Shown: in pieces, positions 10,911 to 16,890 of the stretch
Layout of the letters: every line of letters starts with the position of its first letter
Numbering within the stretch: position 1 is the first letter of the stretch
NCBI GenBank assembly: GCA_934646835.1
Contig: CAKUES010000026.1
Location: 1 to 23,032 of the forward strand
Direction: 5' to 3'
DNA length: 23,032 nt
Source of the DNA: an uncultured Coriobacteriales bacterium
GTDB lineage: Bacteria > Actinomycetota > Coriobacteriia > Coriobacteriales > QAMH01
Program-made: the position numbers and the translations under genes
Notes under the pieces: model-generated
Told to the model about the DNA's origin: nothing
Seen by the model: the letters and a program-made list of their open reading frames with translations, nothing else
Databases searched by the model: none

Positions 10911-11480
10911 TCACATCGACCACCCCGACCCCAGAAGTTTGGCCACAAACGCAGCCCCTCCGTTTTGCGACACGCCCATAAGCAAGCACACAGCAAGCGA
11001 GGTAACGGCAGAAACCACGACGGCAAGCGTTATCTCCCTCTTGCCCTTATCGCGAGCTGCCCTGATCTCTGGAATCTTTTGCCGCCTTTGAGGCGGGCGC
11101 ACACGCCGCCCTGCCCTGCTGTGTCGATTGCGAGACGCAACATCGCAACACGCCGCCTCATGCTGAGACGACTTTTCCTGGGACTTTGGGACAGCCCGAT
11201 CCAGGTTCTCCCCGACGTCGCCTTTGGCCTCGCCATGCCATCCCAAGCCTTCCTCGGAGTGTGCAGAACTCGACAACAACTCTTGCCACGGGCCGTGCTC
11301 CGCCTCGACCGCAGGTGAGTCCGCCAAGGCCCCCGCAGCAGGGAGCCTGTCGCTTGCGCCAGACTTCCTCGAGCGCCTCCTCGACCTCCCTCCGCTTGCA
11401 AGGTCTTTCACCTCGTGCAGCCGATCTGCATACTCCCGCGCCTCCCAAGCATTAGGTGCCGGCGGCATTTCCCTTCCCAT
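10911..11480 (-). CDS. Unknown single-pass membrane protein upstream of the SARP regulator
   Basis: A 189-residue protein of no family I recognise. Residues 1-145 are hydrophilic, low in hydrophobic clusters and rich in Arg, Ser, Glu and Ala (GRSRRRSRKSGAS at 31-43, RAGRRVRPPQRRQK at 122-135), probably disordered. Residues about 149-170 (EITLAVVVSAVTSLAVCLLMGV) form one hydrophobic helix, followed by about 19 residues. The basic region before the helix predicts a cytoplasmic N terminus, so the protein would be tail-anchored with a short outer end. The gene is well supported by a strong ribosome site, GAGGAGG with a 7-nt spacer before ATG at 11480, and by its tight link (8 nt) to the SARP regulator gene. 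A role as membrane partner, sensor or anti-activator of that regulator is inference from context only. Confidence 0.75.
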   Translation of the reverse strand: MGREMPPAPNAWEAREYADRLHEVKDLASGGRSRRRSRKSGASDRLPAAGALADSPAVEAEHGPWQELLSSSAHSEEGLGWHGEAKGDVGENLDRAVPKSQEKSSQHEAACCDVASRNRHSRAGRRVRPPQRRQKIPEIRAARDKGKREITLAVVVSAVTSLAVCLLMGVSQNGGAAFVAKLLGSGWSM

Positions 11481-11867
11481 CCCGAAACCTCCTCATGCCA
11501 AAGCTGACTGTGGGGCATCAGATTAAATTCCCTTACTGTATCAATGCATGCAGTTTCCGTTTGTTTGTTGTGGGTTTTTCGCGACCCATGGGTTTTTGAA
11601 AACCCACAACTGCCGCTCGTTTCCCACTCGGACTTTCGCTCGAAACGCGGCAAGCTGGCAAAATCTTGCAGTTGAAGACGAACACGGATGGAAAGGGCAC
11701 AGACCCCTCTTGCCAAGAAATCTCGACTCTAAAGAAGCACCGATTGATGCAAGGTTCACAGAGAAGGACAGGGCCCCCGTGCAACCGACGCTTTTATCAA
11801 TCGCATGCGGCCCACGCTTGCTTTAATCGATGTTTCCCTAAGGCACCATCGCAAGACCACGCCCCTC
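11481..11867. other. Intergenic region of 387 bp without a convincing gene
   Basis: Overlapping short open frames exist here on both strands, but none has a Shine-Dalgarno or a recognisable domain, and they overlap one another, so I do not call a gene. The stretch is less GC-rich than its neighbours. It contains the repeat/inverted-repeat cluster at 11567-11610, a TGCATGCA palindrome near 11545, and an imperfect direct repeat around 11788-11826. It should hold the promoter of the membrane-protein/SARP pair and the 3' end of the DNA-repair transcript. Confidence 0.6.
11567..11610. repeat. Inverted and direct repeat cluster, possible operator
   Basis: Twelve-base perfect inverted arms (11567-11578 and 11599-11610, GTTGTGGGTTTT) enclose a second direct copy of TGGGTTTTT (11589-11597) and the palindrome ACCCATGGGT (11584-11593). 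The third arm can pair with either of the first two, giving two exclusive hairpins. It lies 87-130 nt upstream of the membrane-protein gene at 11480, a plausible place for a regulator-binding site. Neither alternative hairpin is followed by a long T run, so a simple terminator is less likely. Confidence 0.55.
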
Positions 11868-12635
11868 CTATACCGCAAGCTTGAACTCCGTGAGATTCTT
11901 CCAGAAGCGCAGGGGCATGTGCCTGCGACGCAGATCCGGATTGAAGCGCTGTTCATTGCTGATGGAGTCATAGAAGGTCTTCCACAGCTGTTGGTAGAGC
12001 TCCTCACCTTCTCCCCAACTCCCGAGCTCTATATCGTCGATGCGCACATACCCCACCTCGCGCATGTCGTAGTAAGCGGCAAGGTGGTGAACCTCGTCGT
12101 AGATCAAGAAGGGCTGCGTGTTGAGTCTCTCGACAAAATGACCCATGACGTAGGGGAGCACGTTGCACTTTGGATTGGTCACCGCAACGTAGACGCCGTT
12201 ATCCATGAGCTCGAAACGGACGAACTGCCTCAAGTACTCAGCTTCGTTGCTTGCCTTGTTCGAGAGCTGCTCAACTCTTGAGACCACAGGGTCCGCAAGA
12301 TTCGCAGCTGCCCTCCTTCCACCGGCCATCGCCAGCACGATATAGGCGAACGCATCTCTCTCACAACCATGCTCCCCCGTGGAAAATGCCCTCTCGAGAT
12401 GAGCAAAGGTCCTATACCCTGCCTTGTTGCACAAACCGACCTTCACACGCTCGGCAAGCGCGAACTCCGTTGGCACCTCGACGACACCCTGCCCCAAAGC
12501 AGGCTGCGCACAGCCCGCCTTCTGGATGTCACCGGGAACCACATGCATCGAATAGGCTTTGAAGACGAGCGACAAAAAGCCCTCGAAGCTCCCGTCATAG
12601 CAAAACAATGCATCGCTTTGAGCCAATCGTGTCAT
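11868..12635 (-). CDS. TIGR03915/DUF4130-type putative DNA repair protein
   Basis: A 255-residue protein resembling the family annotated as putative DNA repair/metabolism protein that is encoded beside a radical SAM partner. Visible features are the N-terminal LFCYDGSFEGFLSLVFKAY block, a central helical part, the YLRQFVRFELMDNGVYVAVTNPKCNVLPYVMGHF block, and the C-terminal FYDSISNEQRFNPDLRRRHMPLRFWKNLTEF block. No nucleotide-binding motif is obvious and the biochemistry is unknown. I chose ATG at 12635, which overlaps the radical SAM stop as ATGA and has GGGGGAG five bases upstream; an ATG at 12656 lacks this. The overlap indicates translational coupling and equal dosage, consistent with the two proteins acting together. 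Control is probably through the SOS-like promoter upstream of the radical SAM gene. Confidence 0.85.
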   Translation of the reverse strand: MTRLAQSDALFCYDGSFEGFLSLVFKAYSMHVVPGDIQKAGCAQPALGQGVVEVPTEFALAERVKVGLCNKAGYRTFAHLERAFSTGEHGCERDAFAYIVLAMAGGRRAAANLADPVVSRVEQLSNKASNEAEYLRQFVRFELMDNGVYVAVTNPKCNVLPYVMGHFVERLNTQPFLIYDEVHHLAAYYDMREVGYVRIDDIELGSWGEGEELYQQLWKTFYDSISNEQRFNPDLRRRHMPLRFWKNLTEFKLAV

Positions 12636-14077
12636 ACCGGCTCCCCCAATCTCCAACTTGAAAACTCCGGCAGGCGCCCTTCCTCAAACGAGGTGACCTT
12701 GGCCTCGAGCAGCCTGCCCCTGGCAGACTCCAGCAGTACGTCCTTGTGCCCTTGCCTTGCGTAGCTGTCACGCGCTTGCGGGGACGGAGCTTCGAACAAG
12801 GAGAGCTGGCCTTCTACGACGCCCCGCTTGAGCTTGCGTCCCGCACCCGTCTTCCTTGTCGAGTCCTCGAGGTGTTTTCTCGCCGCGTCCGGGTCCAATG
12901 CAAAGCTGTCCGCCATCCTCCCGTTGCAGGTGATGAACCACCCCGCGCGTTTGAGGCCGATGCGCAGCGTTTTGAGGTCGTCGAAGCCGAGGCGGTGGTT
13001 CCTCCTTGCACGGACGATCTTTCTCGCCGACTCCACGCCGATCCCCGGCACGCGCAAAAGCTCCTCATAGGAGGCCTTGCTTATCTCAAGGGGAAACCTG
13101 TCGATGCTCCTGAGCGCCCAGGCAGCCTTTGGATCAACCATGAGGTCGAGGTTTTGCTGGTCGTGCGCAAGGAGCTCCTCGACTTCGAACCCGTAGTAGC
13201 GAAGCAGCCAATCAGCCTGGTACAAGCGGTGCTCGCGCGTCAGGGGAATGTCGCTTTTGAGTGACGGCAGGCGTGGGTCGTCGTTTACCGGGGCGTAGGC
13301 AGAGTAGAAGACCCTCTTGAGCTTGAACTGCCGGTAAAGCGCGCCGGTCAGCGCGAGGATATGTTGGTCTGTCTCTGGTGTTGCACCGATTATGAGCTGG
13401 GTCGACTGACCCGCCGGGGCAAAACTCGGAGCCGATTTACCCAGGTAGCTCCTTTTTGCCAGGCGCCTGTCCTCTGCGGACTGCTCTATCCCGTCCCTGA
13501 TGAGGCCCATGGGACGGATGATGTCGAGCTTGCCCTTGTCGGGGGCAAGGGCGTTGAGAGAGTCCTGAGAGGGCAGCTCGATGTTGACGCTCACGCGATC
13601 TGCTAGCCTCCCCAACTGCTCCACCAGCTCCGGCGAGGCCCCTGGAATCGCCTTCACGTGGATGTACCCGCGAAATCGCTCCTCTACCCGCAAGATGCGC
13701 ACGGTCTCGATCAGCTGCTCCATCGTGTAGTCCGCATTGCGGATCACACCGCTCGACAAGAACAGCCCCTCTATGTAGTTGCGCCGGTAGAACCCGACAG
13801 TGAGATCTGCCAACTCGCGAGGAGTGAATGCCGCCCGCGGCACGTCGTTTGACCTGCGATTGATGCAATATGCGCAGTCGCAGATGCAGAGGTTGGTGAG
13901 CAGGACCTTAAGAAGGCTGATGCAGCGCCCATCCGCTGTGAAGCTATGGCAGCACCCTGCCGCAGATGCAGAGCCGAGCGCACCGGCCTTCCCCCTGCGG
14001 TCAGACCCGCTTGAGGTGCATGCGGCGTCGTACTTTGCAGCATCCGAGAGAATTTCGAGTTTAGCCATAATATCCAT
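12632..14077 (-). CDS. Putative DNA modification/repair radical SAM protein
   Basis: A 481-residue radical SAM enzyme of the TIGR03916-like group that pairs with the DUF4130-type protein. C64, C68 and C71 (LCICDCAYC) form the CX3CX2C motif that binds the [4Fe-4S] cluster used to cleave S-adenosylmethionine. The radical SAM barrel runs through about residue 280, with QLIIGATPETD in its later part. A helix-hairpin-helix (LLRVPGIGVESARKIVRARR, about 341-360) gives non-specific DNA binding, as in DNA repair proteins. The C terminus is basic, then has a short QLSLFEAP segment. The start is ATG at 14077: a perfect TATAAT lies exactly 6 nt upstream, so the A of ATG is the expected first base of a leaderless transcript. 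The reaction is not known for this family; repair of damaged bases is the standing inference. Confidence 0.9.
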   Translation of the reverse strand: MDIMAKLEILSDAAKYDAACTSSGSDRRGKAGALGSASAAGCCHSFTADGRCISLLKVLLTNLCICDCAYCINRRSNDVPRAAFTPRELADLTVGFYRRNYIEGLFLSSGVIRNADYTMEQLIETVRILRVEERFRGYIHVKAIPGASPELVEQLGRLADRVSVNIELPSQDSLNALAPDKGKLDIIRPMGLIRDGIEQSAEDRRLAKRSYLGKSAPSFAPAGQSTQLIIGATPETDQHILALTGALYRQFKLKRVFYSAYAPVNDDPRLPSLKSDIPLTREHRLYQADWLLRYYGFEVEELLAHDQQNLDLMVDPKAAWALRSIDRFPLEISKASYEELLRVPGIGVESARKIVRARRNHRLGFDDLKTLRIGLKRAGWFITCNGRMADSFALDPDAARKHLEDSTRKTGAGRKLKRGVVEGQLSLFEAPSPQARDSYARQGHKDVLLESARGRLLEAKVTSFEEGRLPEFSSWRLGEPV

Positions 14078-14083
14078 GCGAGC

Positions 14084-14135
14084 ATTATACCGAACAATTG
14101 TTCCCTGTACATATGTTTGTCGGACATTTGTTCGA
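14084..14135 (-). promoter_or_regulatory. Leaderless promoter with three phased LexA-box-like sites
   Basis: TATAAT on the minus strand occupies 14089-14084. Immediately upstream are three dyads that start 15 bp apart: CGAACAATTGTTCC (14091-14104, one mismatch to the Gram-positive LexA box CGAACnnnnGTTCG), TGTACATATGTTTG (14106-14119, three mismatches), and CGGACATTTGTTCG (14121-14134, one mismatch; with flanks it is one base off the mycobacterial TCGAACnnnnGTTCGA). Box 1 abuts the -10 and box 2 covers the -35 position, so a bound repressor would block polymerase. No recognisable -35 hexamer is present. Confidence 0.7.
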
Positions 14136-14176
14136 TATTATTTCATCATCCCAGCACTGCATGCGCCTGCACGCAC

Positions 14177-14213
14177 AAAAAGAGAGGGAGCGGACAGACG
14201 TCCACTCCCTCTC
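14177..14213 (-). terminator. Strong intrinsic terminator of the caiB-maoC transcript
   Basis: Fourteen-base arms (14182-14195 and 14200-14213) with one G-U pair and a 4-nt loop, followed on the minus strand by CTTTTT-type sequence (five A on the plus strand, 14177-14181). It lies 30 nt past the hydratase stop and isolates the repair pair's promoter from upstream transcription. Confidence 0.9.
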
Positions 14214-14242
14214 GAAAGTCCAGTGTATGGAAAGAACTGCTC

Positions 14243-15118
14243 TTAGTTCTTGTACTCCATGATGCCCCAGTTGAGGTAGGGCTTTGCAGTGGTTGCCAGG
14301 GCGTCCACCAGGCGGAAGCGGACGGAGCCGTCCTCCATCTTCCACATCTGGGTCTTGACGGTTGCGCCGGGCATAACAGGTGCGCACATGCGAACCTTGA
14401 AGCGGGTGAGGCGCTCGGGCTCACCGGGCATGAAGGTGTCGATCATATGGCGCATTGCGATGCCGCCGTAGCCCAGACCGAAGTAGAACGGGATGGGGAA
14501 GCCAGCAGCCTTGGCGGTCGGCCAGTCGACATGCAGCGGATGCAGCATACCGGTCAGGCGGAATGCGAGGCCTGCGTTCATGGCGATGGTCTCGCTCATC
14601 TCGAAGTCAGGCTCGCGGTCGGGCATCTCGACGATATCCGCGGGAGGCTTCTCGCCGCCCCAGCCGCCGTCGTAGATCAGGCAGTCCCAAGTCTCGCACT
14701 CGCAGACCAGCGTGCCGTCGTCATCATAGGTGTCGGAGTGCTCCTGGCACAGCAGACCCTTGCCCGGGCCGCGGTCCCACATGCCGACGACAGTGACGTC
14801 GGTGGACAGGGTGCCGGACTTCTGAGCGAGGCGGTTCATATCGCTCTTGATCTTGAGATCGATGCCCCAGTGAAGGGTGCCGCGCAGGTCAGCACCGTAA
14901 TCGACGGTGTTGGTGACCTCGCCGCAAACCAGGGGCATAGCGCCAAAGATTGGCAGAACCTTCAAACCGCCGGGGAGGTACTCGTTGTAGTACTCCTCGC
15001 CAGCCTTCATGTCGTAGCCGCAGTTGCAGCCGACGGCAAAGAGGTTGAGCTTCTCCATGTTGTAGTCGAACTTGAAGGGTCCGAACTTCTTGCCGACGAC
15101 GGATGCATCGATTGCCAT
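14243..15118 (-). CDS. MaoC/hydratase-2-like double hot-dog protein (putative enoyl-CoA hydratase)
   Basis: A 291-residue protein whose length fits a double hot-dog MaoC/hydratase 2. The C-terminal hot dog carries the family segment AFRLTGMLHPLHVDWPTAKA (185-204) and then FPIPFYFGLGYGG. In canonical (R)-hydratases this is G-D-x-N-P-L-H with Asp and His catalytic; here Asp is Met191 and Asn is His193, while His196 is kept. It may therefore use a different acid/base pair, belong to a diverged branch (the H-x-L-H-x-D pattern recalls HTD2-like dehydratases), or act in another way. The start is ATG at 15118 with AAGGAGG at a 7-nt spacing. It follows the CaiB-like transferase by 150 nt on the same strand, suggesting that the transferase makes the CoA thioester that this protein hydrates or dehydrates. 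Confidence 0.82.
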   Translation of the reverse strand: MAIDASVVGKKFGPFKFDYNMEKLNLFAVGCNCGYDMKAGEEYYNEYLPGGLKVLPIFGAMPLVCGEVTNTVDYGADLRGTLHWGIDLKIKSDMNRLAQKSGTLSTDVTVVGMWDRGPGKGLLCQEHSDTYDDDGTLVCECETWDCLIYDGGWGGEKPPADIVEMPDREPDFEMSETIAMNAGLAFRLTGMLHPLHVDWPTAKAAGFPIPFYFGLGYGGIAMRHMIDTFMPGEPERLTRFKVRMCAPVMPGATVKTQMWKMEDGSVRFRLVDALATTAKPYLNWGIMEYKN

Positions 15119-15181
15119 GGTAGTTCCTCCTTAAGGTATATGTGCGAAAGCCTTTCCTTTAGGCTGAGCACTCGGGGTGGA

Positions 15182-15216
15182 GCCCGAGCGACAAGGTTGT
15201 GCCCCGCCGCTCGGGC
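15182..15216 (-). other. Intercistronic hairpin between caiB-like and maoC-like genes
   Basis: Nine-base perfect arms (15182-15190 and 15208-15216, GCCCGAGCG/CGCTCGGGC) with a 17-nt loop in the 150-nt gap between the two genes. No T run follows on the minus strand, so it is more likely an mRNA-stability or processing element, or a partial attenuator, than a full terminator. Confidence 0.45.
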
Positions 15217-15268
15217 AAGCCGGGGTCACCGGCGCTATTGCGGACGTGCGGGTGAGCTAGAGGAGCGT

Positions 15269-16480
15269 TTAGCCCAGACGCACGGTGCCGTTCTCTGCGA
15301 GGCGAGCGATCTCGTCCTCGGAATAGCCGGCCTCGATCAACACGTCCTTGGTGTCGTAGCCGAGCTCGGGCATGGGGCGCCACACCTTGCCGGGGTTGCG
15401 CTTGAAGTCGGGGACCGGCTTGAAGCCCTTGATGGTCTCGCCCTCGCGGTTCTCCCACTCGATGAAGCAGTTGCGAGCCTTGTAGTGCTCGTCTTCCACC
15501 ATGTCGGCGATTCCATACACGCGGTTTGCAGGGATGTTGGCTTCTGCCAGAAGTGCCTCGAGCTCATCGAGCGTCTTGGTCTTGACCCAGTCCTCGATGT
15601 GCTTCTGGATCTCCTCGGCATGCGGATTGGTCAGCCACAGGGCGGTAGAGCCCTCGGGGATGTCCTCGGTGCCCCACAGATGACCCAAGCCGATCTGGTC
15701 GAGCAGCCAATGGTTCTCCTTGGCACCGTAGAGCACGATGGCGATGTCACCGTCAGCCGCCTCGAAGGTACCGATGCCGCACAGATCCTGGCTGCGGTCT
15801 GCCGGACGGGGATAGGTAATGCCTGCGTTGAGGTAGTTGATGTTGTAGTACAGGCCCATGCGTGCCATGACCTCGAACATCGCAACGTCGATGCTCTCGC
15901 CCTGGCCGGTCTCACGAGCGTGGATGACACCTGCGAGAGCCGCGCCAACGGTGTTCACTGCAGTGAAGTAGTCGCCGGGGATGGGAGCAGCCGCAAAGGG
16001 CTTGTCGACGGTGCCGTTCTGGATCATGTAGCCGCCGAAAGCCTGGATCATGTGATCGTATGCCGGGCGGGAGATGCGATCCTCGCAGCCAGTCTGGCCA
16101 AAGCCAGAGACGTGGACGATGACGAGCTTGGGGTTGACCTCCCACAAAACGTCGTCGCCGAGGCCCTTGCGCTCATAGGTGGGACCCTTGCCTGCCTGGA
16201 TGAAGATATCTGCATCCTTGATCAGGTCGAAGAAGACCTTGCGGCCCTCCTCGCTGAAGGGGTTCATGGAGACGCTGCGCTGGTTGCGGCGAGCCTGTTC
16301 CTTGATGAACATGGTGTCACGCATGGTGTCGCCGTAGTAAGTGTTCTCCAGCCAGATAACATCGGCGCCCCAGTCAGCCATCATCGCTGCGGATGTGGGA
16401 GCTGCGACCTCGACTGCCTGATAGACAACCTTGACACCGCTCAGGGGACCAAAAGTCGGCTTTGTCTTTTCGAGTTCCAT
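15269..16480 (-). CDS. caiB: CaiB-like L-carnitine/betaine CoA-transferase (CaiB/BaiF family)
   Basis: A 403-residue class III CoA-transferase, close in length and sequence pattern to enterobacterial CaiB (about 405 residues), which moves CoA between gamma-butyrobetainyl-CoA and carnitine or crotonobetaine. CaiB-like blocks are FGPLSGVKVV at the N terminus, ADWGADVIWLEN, DIFIQAGKGPTYERKG, DDVLWEVNPKLVIVHVSGFGQ and GESIDVAMFEVMARMG, ending with GYSEDEIARL. The catalytic Asp that forms the aspartyl-CoA anhydride is expected at D170 (PIPGDYFTA). I chose ATG at 16480, with AAAGGA and a 7-nt spacer; upstream codons to 16678 give a non-conserved extension. No CaiA, CaiC, CaiD, CaiE or CaiT homologue is in the window. 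It is divergent from the LuxR-type regulator, the usual position for a target of such a regulator. Substrate specificity is inferred, and the gene symbol is by resemblance. Confidence 0.82.
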   Translation of the reverse strand: MELEKTKPTFGPLSGVKVVYQAVEVAAPTSAAMMADWGADVIWLENTYYGDTMRDTMFIKEQARRNQRSVSMNPFSEEGRKVFFDLIKDADIFIQAGKGPTYERKGLGDDVLWEVNPKLVIVHVSGFGQTGCEDRISRPAYDHMIQAFGGYMIQNGTVDKPFAAAPIPGDYFTAVNTVGAALAGVIHARETGQGESIDVAMFEVMARMGLYYNINYLNAGITYPRPADRSQDLCGIGTFEAADGDIAIVLYGAKENHWLLDQIGLGHLWGTEDIPEGSTALWLTNPHAEEIQKHIEDWVKTKTLDELEALLAEANIPANRVYGIADMVEDEHYKARNCFIEWENREGETIKGFKPVPDFKRNPGKVWRPMPELGYDTKDVLIEAGYSEDEIARLAENGTVRLG

Positions 16481-16711
16481 GCTTGGTTCCTTTCGGGCAT
16501 GTGGGCACGTTGCAGTTCGTGCGCTTTCCTCATGAGGCAGACGCGATTCCAAAGCGGGGAATCGCGCCGGATTGCCTGTCAAACTACGATGTTTCAGGCA
16601 AGAATCCAGCTCTATTCCCCACAACAAGCCGCTGCTTGGCTTGCGAGGTGCGTCTGCTTCCGTTGACGACCTGAGCATCCGCGTTTTGCCCGCTCACGGC
16701 ATCGGTCAAAG

Positions 16712-16758
16712 GGGTTAATTACCCGAATAGTCACGAATTGACTACGCTGTGCTAGAGT
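16712..16758. promoter_or_regulatory. Divergent control region: dyad operators and promoter element for the luxR-type gene
   Basis: The 410-bp region between the caiB-like start and the regulator holds GGGT-N5-ACCC (16712-16724) and a perfect dyad TAGTCA-N5-TGACTA (16728-16744), typical in size for a dimeric LuxR-type site. At 16745-16758 lies CGCTGTGCTAGAGT, the same 14-mer found upstream of secA, containing an extended -10 (TGnTAGAGT). Transcription of the regulator would start near 16765. The dyads lie where an activator for the minus-strand caiB-like gene or an autoregulator could bind. Confidence 0.5.
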
Positions 16759-16890
16759 TACCAACACGTAAATGTGCGAAACGGCGACGTACGTTCGACA
16801 AATCTTGCCCACGTTCAATCCGCCACCGCCCAAGGCGCGCAGACACCGCGCCGTTTGCAAGAAATCACATCAAGGAATCGCGGGGTTTTT

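Noticed and set aside
11533..11784. Short overlapping frames in the 11481-11867 gap
   Set aside because: No ribosome site, no motif, mutual overlap in several frames on both strands, and repeat elements inside them.
14117..16666. An 849-codon open frame on the plus strand
   Set aside because: Antisense to the maoC-like and caiB-like genes, crosses the terminator and intercistronic hairpins, and shows no family motif.
16774..16890. Upstream GTG start of the LuxR-type regulator
   Set aside because: The extra 39 residues are polar and unlike the family's N terminus, although the nearby promoter makes this start possible; kept as an alternative only.
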